NCBI GenBank assembly: GCA_025765615.1
Contig: JAIVFJ010000060.1
Span: forward strand, 248,001 to 312,000
Origin: Zopfochytrium polystomum
Taxonomy: Eukaryota > Chytridiomycota > Chytridiomycetes > Chytridiales > Chytridiaceae
Direction: 5' to 3'
DNA: 64,000 nt
In this document: positions 35,216 through 50,600 of the stretch, piece after piece
Layout of the letters: every line of letters starts with the position of its first letter
Position numbering within the stretch: the stretch's first letter is position 1
Program-made: the position numbers and the translations under genes
Notes under the pieces: model-generated
The model's database searches: none
What the model was told of the DNA's origin: nothing
The model's input: only the letters and a program-made list of their open reading frames with translations

Positions 35216-38200
35216 TGCGTGTGTGTGTTGTGTGTGTGTGTGTGTGTGCGGGGAGTGAGTGCGTGCGTGTGTAACTGCATGCGCGTGTGCGCCATTCTAT
35301 GCGTGCACGCTTTCGCGATGCGCTTGTATGCCAGCGTGGCAATGCACCAATGTGTACGTCAACCCAGGCATGGGAGCGCGATTTAAGGGCCGCTCGCTCT
35401 CGCGGTTTCGCTCCCCTTGCTTACGTGTTTGACCCCTCAACTTCAACTCTTCGCGCCCCACCACACCCCTCCCTCCCTCCGCACTACCTACCCATCCGAC
35501 AATCAGGGCAAAGGGACAGAAATCGCTACCGCGCGCTCCTACTCGCGAAGGCGGTGGTGGGGTCGGACCAGCCGATGTCGTCGCACTGCAGCCAGTCTCT
35601 CTGCCTGTCGAACCTGTCCGACGGCCCTCGGCATCCGACTCCTCCGCCTCCTCCTCGGCAGTGTACAAGGACCGCGCCGCCACCGCTGGCGTCCTCAACA
35701 CAACCACAGCTGCTCCACTCCCCCCGCACCCAGTCGCCACCGCGTCCGCCGTCGCCGCCCCGCGAACGACAACGGCGACTGCATTGACCGCAACGAGGAA
35801 ACCTGAAGCTCGCGTCCCTGCGGCTCCCTCAGCTGTGGCGCCGGCCGCTTCCTCCTCCACGGTGCCGCCTTCGGTCTCTTCCTCCAGCGCTGCGACCGCA
35901 AGCAAGAAGCAGACTGTCACCGCCGCGCCGGCCGCCTCCACCTCCGCCGCCACTGCCACCACGGCGGCCAGGTCCGCTGCGTCCCAACCATCCAGGCCAC
36001 CCTCGTCGACCAGCGCAAGCGCAAGCGCAGCGGCCCCAGCATTGTCTAAGACGAAAGGCGTGGCAGCACCTTCCGCGGGCGGAGCTACCTTGCCGGCGAA
36101 GCCAAGGCGTGGATCACAGCCGGCGGTGACCCAAAGGCAGGTGGGAACCGTTCCGCACGTCCGCGCGGGAAACGGATCGGCCAAGGCTTCATCCTCGTTG
36201 GCGGCAGCGGCGACGACGACAGCCGCTGCCGCTGGACAGACATCCGCCTCCGCCGGTGTTGGCCCTAGGAAGACCAAGCCTGTGCCCAAGACGCAAAGGT
36301 GAGAGTGATGGCATTGCGAGACTGCCAGTGATGGCACACTGGGGCTTACTTGGCCGAGAAACAGTGTCGGGGTGCAGTGCCCGGATCCGGACGAAGAGTG
36401 GAACCTCGGCCGCAAGCTCAAGGAGCTTTTGAAAGAGGCGGAGAGACATGTTTCAACCGAGGACGAGTACCGGAGGCTTCAGCAGTGCGTGCACGCCGTC
36501 GACGTGGTCCTCTTTAGCGGAATCTCGATAGGTGACGGACGTGTTTTGCATTGTTTCTTATCTCGGTCCTCCAACCCCGACTTGACCATACTTACCGCCG
36601 TGTCCAGGGTATTCTCATGAGCGCATGACCACGCCTGCCCTCCATCGCATCTCCGACGCTGTTGTGCGAGCAGGCGATCCCGACGACGCGCTGAAGCCAT
36701 CGGCAGTGCCAGTGCAGACGGCAGTGGATGAGACGCAAGATGCGCCGCAGCCAGTGGTCCCCGAGTCACCTATTCCAAGCCCACCAAAGCTTTCTTTAAC
36801 CTCGCGTGTCATGCTTGAAGATGCAAAGGAGGATACCAGAGAACAAATCGACGAGGATCCAGCGGCTGCAACAGAGCCCGCTGATGCGACGCACATTGAC
36901 ATATTGCGATCGGCCGCAGACTACCTGCACCGGACCAGTATTGCTCCGGCTGCGGAGGAACCAACTATCAACTGTACGGTCTATTCCCCAATCGCTTGGG
37001 TTTATGTACACATTTCCTGACTTCTTTTTTTTGTGTTGCAGTACCGATGCGCCAGTTTGAGAAGTCGGCTGCGGACGATCAGTCATTTGATCGTAAGTGA
37101 AACTCGTTTCTGAATCCCTAATTTTTTAATGCCCAACAACTATAGTTGCGGCCGAACGAGCTCCCGAGTTCCTGATGGATGTGTCTATCGACAATGGTAG
37201 CTCAGCCTTGGACGACTCGCGCGAAATGCAGGCGACGAAGGAGGCGGAGAGGCCCTTGCCAGCGTTTGCCAATTTCGAGATTGCCCCGAGATCCAAGGGC
37301 AACGGTCACCGAAAGTCTGCGTTCGTCGCGCCAGTCGCTATGGACACTTCGGACGAGGACGATGACGACGAGGACTTGGAAGTCGAAGAACAAGAAAACG
37401 GTGGGCGCAACATAACGAAGATGAATGGAGTTGAACCTAGCCAGGCTTCTGTTGGTGCCGCGGCAATCTTTGGGGCGCAAGCGCAGCCGAAAGGCGACGA
37501 CGGACAAGATCATGGGACCCAGAGGGACGAAGTGACCGAAAAGAGCGGCGACGATGCAAGAGAAGGTGGAAAGCAGACCAGTCTCAACCATCGATCGAGT
37601 CGTGTATCCTTTGGATTCACGAGGTTTTCGGGACCCGTTGTCGAAATGATTGAACCTGAACCTGTGCGTCGAGGAGTCCAGTTTAATACGTACCGAGAGG
37701 AACCGCAGACGCGCGACGACTATTATGACGATGCGGAGGACGAAGACGACGACTCTGACCGCACTCCAAGTAAACCAGCTGTCTCTGCGGCTGTCAGCGT
37801 TGCAGACGACAAAATGGAGAGCGATGACGATGAAGAGGACCCGGAGGTCTCGTTTACAGTTCAAAGCACGTCCTTGTCTCATTATCATTCTGCTTCCGTG
37901 ACGGACAAGGGACAAGAAGTGATAGACGGGCTAAAACGTCCAATCGCCTATTCAAGCAGGGCTGATCAAGTTTTGGACGCGGACGAGCACGCCAAAGAGA
38001 ACAGGCCCATTGATGACTTTGAGGACGTCGTGCCTGCGACTCCGAGCGTCGCTCCGTCAAACCGTGTATCAAAGGGTACACCACATCCCAGGCGCTCAGA
38101 TAATGTTATGCAGATTGTGGAAATGCTTGGCAACGTCAATTTAGACGGTATCGAAACACCCCTGGTGAAGGAGGAGACGAAGAAAGCTCACTTGGCTCGG

Positions 38201-39069
38201 TTCCCGAACGGCGCGGTGGACAGCGAAAGCAGCACGTTTACTGTCCTTACTCCTCGACGAGCGAACAAGAAGGAGAAAGAAGGTAAGTGGGCGTCGCACA
38301 GACACTGGCCCCACCCACTTTGACTCAACGGCTCATTACGAAACCAACTATCCTCTTCAAATCTCCCTTTAGCTCTCGGAGTTGAAACCGTATTGACGAG
38401 CGCGAGACGGTCCATGCGATTGTTGAAGGAGCAGACAAACACTCCATTGGGAGCGATGGCCTCTAAAAACGCAACGCCGTCGAAATTCGAGGTACCCCTT
38501 GCACCAAAAGACCCAGAGACTCGAAAGGAGGTTGCTCGGCTCTTGGAAGAGAACGGTCTTGCCTACGTTCCCAACAAGGTGACTGGACATGCGTGGTTTT
38601 ACCGAACTCCCCCGTTGTCTCCTTCCCCTTTCACTTTTTCTCGCACCTCCAATGACTCCTGCTCTGATGGTGTTGATGGCGAACGATTCAATAGGAGCTG
38701 GATGCCGTTGTGTCGACGCAAACGCCTCGCGAGTCTGCCAAGATGCTCGAGACATTCCGCGCGATCCGCGCCAAATCAGTTGGCAAATTTGGCGGGACGA
38801 CCGGACTGACAACAAAAGAGCCTCGCATGGACAACGGCTTGCAGGGCGCGACTTCAATGGCAAAAACGGACCTCGATGCCGCCGCTGCGAAGACTGGCGC
38901 TGGTGGCGCAGGCGGCGGTGCTGACGCTGTTTCTTCGACCTCGCGCGTGCGAGGCCGACGAGCGACGGTGGCCGCCGACCCGCGCGGGTACAGTTCGCTT
39001 CCCAAGGCGACGCCTCGCGTAAGGAAGGCTGTTGTCGACCTGGAATTCAGGAAGGAGGCGGACAAGTAG
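35015..39069 (+). CDS. large acidic/low-complexity protein, family not recognised
   Basis: Eight exons join in frame: 35015-35118, 35507-36298, 36365-36531, 36608-36973, 37042-37092, 37146-38282, 38373-38578 and 38695-39069, giving about 1,065 aa. The N-terminus is a short charged helix (RIRRQLELFKLRKELEKSK). Residues about 35-295 are Ala/Ser/Thr/Pro-rich with scattered basic clusters. A folded-looking helical segment follows (EEWNLGRKLKELLKEAERHV, STEDEYRRLQQCVHAVDVVL). The centre is strongly acidic (TSDEDDDDEDLEVEEQE; YYDDAEDEDDDSD). The C-terminal third has LTPRR, LTSARRSMRLLKEQTNTPLG, DPETRKEVARLLEENG and basic patches. A nuclear or chromosome/cytoskeleton-associated scaffold is one guess (the TxxRRSxRL-type motif recalls CKAP2-like C-termini), but homology is unproven. 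Intron 1 has a (GT)n tract at about 35184-35252. Confidence 0.65.
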
Positions 39070-39162
39070 TTGGTGGGCGCGGTCCCGTCATGTATGGGCT
39101 GGTGGTGGTTTGGAGGTTACATTGCCGCAAACCGGTTCGCAAGGATTCGTGCAGCACACTTC

Positions 39163-39168
39163 AATAAA
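39163..39168 (+). terminator. candidate polyadenylation signal AATAAA
   Basis: AATAAA about 95 bp after the stop of the 35015-39069 gene, on the same strand and before the next gene begins at 39285. Confidence 0.45.
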
Positions 39169-39284
39169 TTGGCATTTGAGATGTAGTAGGAAGGTTGAGT
39201 GACTGAGGTGGGCCAGTAAAGGTTATGCGTGTGTAGTCAAGTTCGGCCCGGCGAGAAGCCCGAGGAGCAATAGTGAATTTCTCG

Positions 39285-40807
39285 ATGGGCGGTCAACGCC
39301 AACGCGACCGTGAGGCTGCCTTGGACGAGGGCGCCCGCGACTTTCTCCTGTCGACGCGCGGCGTCACCGGTATCGTCGCGGTGCGCCACGTTGCCGACCT
39401 CTGGCGCGGAAACGGCAGGATCGAGCGCATCGTCGTGCGCCGGCGGCGGCGGCGGCGGGGGGGGGGATCCGAAGCGGCGGCCTGTTGCTGAGGACAAGGA
39501 CGACGGCCTCGGAGAAGAGCAGCACGCGGACGAGGAGTATGATCACGATGACGATGAAGCAGACGAAGAAGAGGAGACCGTGGTACTCAAGACGATCGTC
39601 GTGCGTGCCCCGACCGCGCGCGACCCGGACGCCGAAAAGACCGAGCGCACGTGGGCGAGCTACGTCAACGAGCGCAACGTCTACCGCCTCTTTCGCGAGA
39701 CAGCCAGCACCGCCACCGCCGCCGTCACCGTCCCCGACCTCCTCTACGATCGCATCGCCGGCGACGATCGCCGCATGGCCCTCCTCCTCTCGGACCTCGC
39801 GCCGCGCTTCCCCGTCCACCCCGGCGACCTCGACGCCACGGAACTCACTGCCGTGCTGCGCGCCATAGCAGCGTTCCACGCCCGCTTCGCGGGGCTGACG
39901 GCCGTTGCCGATCGGCAGGACGGCGACGGCAACGCTCCCGCGCCCCGCCGCCGCTGCTGCCGCTTCCGCCGCCGTCTCCACGGTCGCGAGCTACTGGGCG
40001 TTGCCGCGGCGGCGCGCAGAGTGGGCGCGTATGGCCGCCACCGGACACCGCCGACGCGGAGCCGCCGCCGCCGCTAGCGTGGAAGAGAGACTCAAGGCCG
40101 CCGCCGAGACCCTGGATGCGGTGCTGGCGCCGAGGGCCGTGGCAGGAGGAGGAGGAGGAGGTAGTGGTGGTGGTGGAGCTGCCTACCCGCGGTCGCGCGC
40201 TCGGTGCTGCACGCTCGTTCACGGCGACCTCAAGGCGGAGAACGTGCTGTTTGGGAACTCCGACAACGGTGACGACGGAGTGGCGTTTTGCGATTTCCAG
40301 TGGTCCGGGTGGGGGAACCCCATGCGCGACCTTGCGTACCTGGTCGTCTCGTCCGCCGCCAGCGACGCGCTTGTGCCGCCGCAGCGGCGACCGCGGCAGC
40401 AGCAGCGAGCCACGCTGTCGGCGTCGGGGGACGGTGGAGACTCGGAGGACGTGGACTGGTGGGTCGCCGCGTACCGCTCCTTCCTCCCGCCGACCGCTTT
40501 CCTCGCCGCGGCCGCTGCCGCCACAGCAGCAGCACCACCAGCAGCAGCAGCGCCTGCAGACGCTGGCCACCCCGACGCGCTGTCGCGGCTACTGCAGCTC
40601 CACTTTGACGTGGCCGTCGCGGACTACATGCGCTTCCTCGCCGGCTGGGACGGCGGTATGTGGGGCAACTGTGACTGGGCGATGCGCCGCACCGACGCCA
40701 CCTTGAGGACGCTCGACGGTGGGCTGCTGCTCGCGCCGGAGGAGTACATGAGGAGGGCGAGGGCTCTGTGGTGGCCGCGGTTCTTTGTGGACTCTGCTAC
40801 TGCTTGA
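39285..40807 (+). CDS. APH/choline-kinase-like (CHK/ecdysteroid kinase-like) protein, two apparent frameshifts
   Basis: A small-molecule kinase of the protein-kinase-like fold. The N-terminal frame (DFLLSTRGVTGIVAVRHVAD) shifts by +1 inside a G-run at about 39455-39468. The second frame gives an acidic insert, VVLKTIVVRAP (candidate ATP-site Lys), ASYVNERNVYRLF (candidate paired Glu), MALLLSDLAPRFP and IAAFHARF. A second +1 shift in a C/G-rich stretch at about 39930-39960 leads to VASYWALPRRRAEWARMA, then the catalytic loop LVHGDLKAENVLF and the metal-binding DFQWSGWGNPMRDLAYLV, ending about 430 codons' worth of conserved fold later at YMRFLAGWD and the stop. All key catalytic motifs are intact. 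The shifts lie in homopolymer/GC-rich sequence, so assembly error is as likely as pseudogenisation. Substrate unknown. Confidence 0.7.
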
Positions 40808-41372
40808 TGACGGGTGGCGGGTCGCCCTGCGGGGTACGGTTGTGGGGTCAATTCGAAGTTTGGGTTGATGATTTCCAACTCTTGCTTCTGCGAATACTAG
40901 TTTGTCATAATTGGGACGCGCCCGTGCAGTAACCTTTTGCTCCTTCTGAGCAACCGCTCAACCAGCAGGCATTGCGCGGGGGAGGTTCAGCGTAAATATG
41001 CCCGGCCTGCTTCGCGGCAGCATCGTGCACATTGGGCTCGTAGTTGGCCGTTTTCTGCCTCAGACTGCACTTAGACTGCGCTAGGTCGACTGCGCTTAGA
41101 CCCGGCCAACAACCCCCCTGCCCCTGTCCGCCGGACCGGGTCTCCCTCTGTCCGGAGGTCCCAGACGACCCAGCGCCTCGCCAAATGGTGGCCACGGCAA
41201 CCGCTCGCATGGCGATTCTCGCGTACCACCGGTGGCAAAAGGCACCGCGCCTGTCAAAAGAGAAAGGGGCTCTGGAAACTTCGCTGCAACAACACTCGAC
41301 TAACCTGCGTCAACGGCCTACCAACGTCGACCAACCCAGCCAACCCTCCTGCGCGTGCGTCATCCTCCACAT
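40808..41372. other. intergenic / promoter
   Basis: Between two plus-strand genes. No gene or strong signal is seen. Confidence 0.5.
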
Positions 41373-44087
<2,715 letters not shown>

Positions 44088-44617
44088 CCAAAGAAAAAGG
44101 TGGTGTGGGTTAATTCACAAACACAACTAGTGTTGTGGTTGCGCTTCGCTTCCGAAAAAAAAAAAAAAAAATAGAAAGAAAACACGTAATGTCTTCTGCG
44201 CAAGGACTTCTCGCTCACTGCTCGATCGTCATGGGGTCAAAAAATGAGCAAAGATTGCAACATCCCCAAGGCACTCACTGATTTCGTTAAAAGTTCTCAT
44301 GTATTGATACGCGTTTGCTTACAGACTAACAACAAAAAAAGAATAAAAACCAGAGTGGAAGCGGCGGGGACAAGGGCGGTCGAGGGAGGAGCTGCAATAA
44401 GTGACTGACTGGAAACACACACACACACACCAACACAAAGGGAAAGAAAGAAAGAAAGACATAAAAGCGCAGCCGCAGGAAGGAAGCGAGTCCCACCGCA
44501 GAATAAAGCTGTTGCGAAGAAGGAAAAAAAAAAAAAGTTTCGCGTGGTTGAACCAAACTAAAGGGGTTTAAAAAAGGAACCTTAAAAACGGCAAATCAGC
44601 CAGCCGATCGATTCGAT
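44088..44617. other. convergent intergenic spacer
   Basis: 3' flanks of the CNBD2-like gene (plus) and the Cys-rich gene (minus). Contains an A-run at about 44155-44171 and a short (CA)n at about 44416-44430. No gene is seen. Confidence 0.6.
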
Positions 44618-47600
44618 TCACTGGCAAGTCCGCGCCCACTGGTCGTCGCCGTCCGGACCAGAGTACGACACGCACTTATTCTTCTTTCCGCAGCACGCCA
44701 TGCCTTCGATGCAGGGGACCTGAATGACAAGGCTACCGTACTGGCAAACAACAAACGTGAACGGATCCCTGCACGTGCCAGACGACCCTTCCGCGTTGGC
44801 GGAAGCGCTGCACAGGCTCGGGCAATCTCCATAAGCCGCGCACTGCTTGGTCGAATCGCAGCAGAACATTCCGTCCGCAGAACAGTCCCGGGAAGCAGCC
44901 ACCTCGCCGCCGACGCATTGCAGCACCGTGGTCTGGTCCTGGCTGCAGAGAGACTCGTTGCTCGGGACACCGGCGCACTGGTTCGGGTTGCTCGACGACG
45001 CCTTTTTCGTTGCAGCACCCAGAGCGGGGCAGTTGTACATAAAGTCACACGTGTTTGTGGTCGGGCAGCAAACGGTGCCAGCGGCGCACTTCATGTTCGG
45101 GTACGTGGCACCATCCTTGGTACACAACGTGAACGTGGACGAGGAAGTGCAGTACATTGAAGCGTTTCCGGCCTTGCACTGGCCAGACGGGTAAGTTGTG
45201 GCACCCGGCGCCGTGGCAGAGTAGCTGGGGCAGTTCGCTGCCACGTCGCAGAGACCAGTCGCTGGACAGCAAACACTGCCAGTGCCGCAAGAGATGCTCT
45301 GCTGGTTGGCAACATACGCATTGCTGACGCAATACTTGTACGTAGTCGGACCAGTGCACGACGGCTGATAGTCAGCAACACCAACACAATTGTTGTACGT
45401 TGACGGAGAGGCGGACGGGGCCGTAGCGTTTTGGGTCGAAGTTGCCGAAGGTGGAACGTACACTGGAGTTGACACGGGTGCGGGAGGGGTTGATGACGGA
45501 GTCGATCCATACGTTGGTGTGGCGGATGACGCAGCCATCGCCGAAGAACTCGCGGCACTGGCAGTCCCATAGGAGGGCGTTGTGGAAGGCGTAGATGCCG
45601 GGGACGGAGTACCGTACGAAGTAGGTGGGGCAGAGTACGGGGTCGGCGTCGCAGACGGAGTCGTAACAGGAGACGGAGACGGAGTGCCGTAGGATGGCGT
45701 GGAAGAAGCTGTGGACGGAGCGGCCGCAGTTCCGTAGACAGGGGTGGAATAAATTGAGTAAGTGGGCGCATCTGTGCTGTACGGCGTCGAAGGCGGCGTC
45801 GAAACTGGAGCCGCACTCGAGGATGCCCCGACGCTGTACACAGGGGGTGGAGACTGGTATGATGGCGTTGGAGACGCAGAGGGGGCGGCGTACGAAGTGT
45901 ACGACGGGACCTGAGGGGCAGCGGAGCAGATCGGATCAGACGCATAACGACAAGCGTTTCCGCAGCAAACAGTGCCAGGCTGGCAACTCAAAGGAGCGGT
46001 GAAAACGGCTATTACAGAAAAAAAATTTGCGGAATGAGCGTTAGCTATCGAGCCGATGCCAGGTCGCCTCGTAACACCAACCATTGTTCATGCACGAAAC
46101 AAACTGCTGGCTGTTGATACAGGCAATGGCAGTGTCTGCAACTCCAGCGCAAACGTTGCCAGTGTACGCTGGTGCCGGCGCGGCTGACGTAGTACCCGGC
46201 GCGCCATAAGTAGTCTTGGTTGGTGCCACTGTCGAGTACACGGCAGAGTAGACTGACGTGACAGTGTAACCAGGAACAATTGTTGGTGGTGGGACCGGGT
46301 TCGACGACGGAACATACGCCTTTGCCCCAGCGCATACCGGATCCGACGCGTAGGTGCACGCATTGCCGCAGCACACGGTTCCCTGAGGGCAGTTCAGCGG
46401 TGCCGTGTATACGCCTGAGAATCCAAAAGTGTGTCAGAAAACAACTGTCAAGAAAGGAATCCTGTTGAGATAAAGACTCACTGTTGTGCAGGCAAGTCAC
46501 AAACTGCGAAGCAGACGTGCAGGCAATTCCAGTGTCAGGAACGGCAGCGCAAACATTCGAGTACGCCGGGGCCTTTGGTGAAACACAAGCGTTGCCGCTG
46601 CAGACAGTACCAAGAGGGCACGGCTGAGTGCCATAGACCGGCGAGCCATTCTTGCAAATAGCAATAGACGCAGGGTTAACGCAAGCAGTTCCTCCATCAG
46701 GGATCCCAGTGCAAATGCTGACGGGAGTCGACGGCGGCGTGTACGACGGAGGAGGCGGAATGTAAGGCGGCGGGAGAACGCCAGTGCAGGCCGCCGGTTG
46801 CAGACACTTGTTCGAATCGGCGCAGCAGACCGTTCCGGCGGGGCAGGACTGCGGCGCGTACGAGGCAAAGACACCGTTCAGACACAAGTTGAACTGAGTG
46901 TTGCTGACGCAGACAAGCTGGTTGTTCGGTTTGTTCGAGCAGACATGGGGCTTGGTCGAAGGGCACTCGCCGGGCTTAGCACAAACGTTCGGGCTGCTTC
47001 CCGAGCAGCAAACCGTGCCTGGTGCACAGTACTGGTCAAGTGCTGAAATGAGCAGTTGGTTCAAACAGAAGTTGAAAGTGTTGGCAGAGCGGCAGACGAT
47101 CTGCATGTCCGGGACACCCTGGCACGGACTGACGGCAGGAGGGACGTAGGTTCCGGGAACGTAGTCGGGCTGGCAGTATTTCGGTGGAGTGATCGGTTGT
47201 GGCGGAGGCGACACATATGTGTTGGGCGGAGGGGTGTAGAGCAGGCCACCATTAGCACAGAGTGGGTCGTAGCTGTAGACACAGGCGTTCCCGCAGCACA
47301 CGGTGCCAGCTGGGCAAGGCATCGGAGGCGTAATGGCATCTGAAATACAGAGGCAAAGATTGGTCAAACACGCAAAAAAATGAAGCGAGGCGAGAGTGTG
47401 TCACTTACATCCGTTCAGACAGGTGGAGTATGTCGAGGCACTAACACAAGCAATGCTCGAATCAGCCTTGTTTGTGCAAATGTTGGTCCCGCACTTTGCG
47501 TCACTCGGGAAGACGCAGCCATCTCCGCAACACTTGGTTCCAGCAGGGCAAGATTGAGCTGCGGTTGGAAGGCCGCCCAAGCAAATGCTAAATTGGGACG

Positions 47601-50600
47601 GGTTGACGCAAGCAACCTTTGAGTCCGCGACGCCTGCGCAAACGTTGGACGCGGTGGTAGAAAACGTTGTCGAAACATCGGTCGGGAGCTCGAGAATGTA
47701 CGAGTAGGTCTTGTACGTCAACGAAGCCTCACACTTGTTGGTCTGGGCACTGCAAACGTATCCGGAAGCGCAAGTAGTAAGACCGGGAAGGAAGTCGCCG
47801 TTGGCGCAGGTCTTGTAAGCCGTGCTTCCGATACAGAGAGTCGTCCCGTCGGCTAGTCCCTTGCAGAGCGGATCGTAAATCTGTTTGCAATTGTACTCGT
47901 AGTCGCATGTGTTGCTGTCAGCGCAGCAGACAGTGCCCTCGGGGCAGTTGAAATCCGGAGACGTCAGGAACACTGGAAAGCACGACGGTTTTATTAGTGC
48001 AAGTCGATGCACAAAAAGTAAAAAAGGGAAACCTTACTCTGGTTCAAGCAGTAGTTGAAAGATGTCTTGCTGCGGCAACGGATATGATTGTCCGCGCACT
48101 GCGCACATGTGCCATAAGTCTTGGGGACAACCACGGGAGGTGTCGGAGTAACGACGGGAGGGGTAATTGTGGGAGGTTTGTAACTGGCCGGACGAGCACA
48201 CATGGGATGAGAGGGTGCGACGCATGCGTTTCCACAACAGTACGTGCCGGTGGGACACGACACCGGCGGAGTGTACGACACTGAGGTGATGGGAAAAAGT
48301 GTGAGAGATCGAGTCAAGCAAGGTAGGTGGAGGCTTACATCCGCTCTTGCACATGGTGTACTGAGTGTCGCTGGTGCAGTAAATGGTTTGATCCTTGCAA
48401 CCTGCGCAAGGCTGGCACAGCGCGCTCTGCGGATCAACGCAGCTGTTTCCGCAGCAGACCTGTCCAGCCGGGCACGACTTGAGTCCAACGGTTGGCAGGT
48501 TGCCCTTGCAAATAGCGTAGAAGGTCGGGTTTACGCAAGCCATTTTTCCATCAGCGACCCCTTCACAGTAGTCGGTCGGAACGTTGGCAATGGGCAACAG
48601 TTGAACGCCTTTCGGGTCGACATAGCCATTGGGCAGCTGTGTCACGCACTGTGCCTGGGGAAGACACTTGTTCGAGTCCGAGCAGCAAACGGTCCCAAAC
48701 GCGCAAGATTGAGGGATCGGGGTTGTAAATTCTGCAAGTGAACACCTTTAGTATCCAATCGGTATCAATATTGACACAACTCACGTCCTTTCCAGCACAG
48801 ATTGAATTGCGTCGCCGACACGCAAAGCTGCGCATTGTCGGGAAGTCCAGTGCACTTGTCGGGCAGAGCCGGGGTGTTGGGGTTTACTGGGCATTCGCCG
48901 ACTCTCAAGCATCGTTGCAGTGCCTGGCAGCAGTACGTACCAGTCGGACAATATTGGTCAGCAGTGAGTGGAAGAATCTCTGTTCACAAAAGGATTAGCA
49001 TGACAGTCACGAATTAAAAGCGAAATCATACTTTGATTCAAGCAAAAGTTAAACGTCGTCGACGACGTGCAAACAATGTTGTTGTCTGCAGCACCGACAC
49101 AGGAACCGACATTGGTGGGAACGACTACGGGCGGCGGGTTGTACACTGGCGGCGGAAGCGCCTGAGTTGGGGCGCACACAGGGCCAGGAGTTGTCGCGCA
49201 CATCGGGTCAGAGCTGAAGACGCACGCGTTACCGCAGCAAACAGTGCCTGGTGCGCAAGGCATCGACGGCGTTATCGGCGAAGAGTTCTGGCAGAGCACA
49301 TATTTCGCCGTGTCGGAACAAGCCATGCCGCCATCGGGGATGCTCAGGCAAGGGTTTTGGGGAACGCCACCACATTTCGGGTCGTCAGGGTACACGCAAG
49401 CGTTTCCGCAGCAAACAGTTCCCGCGGCGCAATTCTGATTACCAGTCGACGGAACTACAAAAAGGACTCTCAAGAGACGGCGGATGAACGCGGGAAAAAG
49501 GCAACCTACCTTGATTGAGGCACAGGGAGAAGGACTTGGTGTTGACGCAGGCAACGTGGTTGTCGGGTAGCCCGGCGCAAATGTTTGACGACGTTGTGTA
49601 CGTTGGGACATCAACCGGGGGTGCGACCGGCAACACCGACTTGCAGTTGGACAAGTAGTCGCATCGGTTCGAATCGGCGCAGCAGACGGTACCTTTCGCG
49701 CATGTCTGCGGCGCCGACGAGACAAAGGCACCTTTGCTGCAGTAGCGGAATTGGTACAGCGAAATGCAGGCGATGCCACCGTCCGAGATCGACGAGCAGG
49801 ATGGAGCAGGAAGAGTTGGAATCGTCGAGGGTGGGAGGACGGAGGCGCAGTTGCCCGGATAGTCGCACAGGTTGGATTGAGCGCAGCACACGGTACCGTA
49901 CGGGCAACTTTGATCCGCAGCGTTCAAGACCGACCCAGATTTGCAGTAGTTGAAAGTAGTCTTTGAGCGGCAAATAATCGATCCGTCCTTCGCGCCGCTG
50001 CAAGACGGCGCGTAGACCGGCGGCGGAATGTACGCGGGGGTAGGCGGCGGAGTGTAAGTTGGCGCACTTCCGGGACATCCAGCCACATCGCAACGGTTGG
50101 TTCCCTCGCAGCAAACCAACCCCGCGGGGCACGTAATGTCATTCGACGAGTAAATTTCTATAGAGTTGTTCATTAGGCCCATTTGGTAAATATGCATGTG
50201 CGGATGGAAACTCACGTTGATTGACGCAGTACTTGAAAGTATTCGATCCGGTACAAATAATCTGGTTGTCCTTCTTACCACTGCAAGTATGGGGAGGTCC
50301 ATACGGGGGCGGCGCATACGTAACTGAAGTTGGGCAGTCGGCCGAGTCACAGCGGCCAGTGTTGGAACAGCAAGTTTGGCCAGACGGGCAAGACTGATCA
50401 ACGGCCGAAGCGTAGGCTATGGCGAGGATTAGTCAAAATTCGGCAACAAGAAAATGGAAAACATTTGCAAACTCACTCTGGTTCCAGCAAATGTTGAAAG
50501 TCGTGGGTCCCGTGCAAACAACACCGTTATTCGAAATCCCTGAACACAAGGACCCCGACGAGGGAGTGTACACTGGGGGCGACGGCGCGTATTGGGGTGG

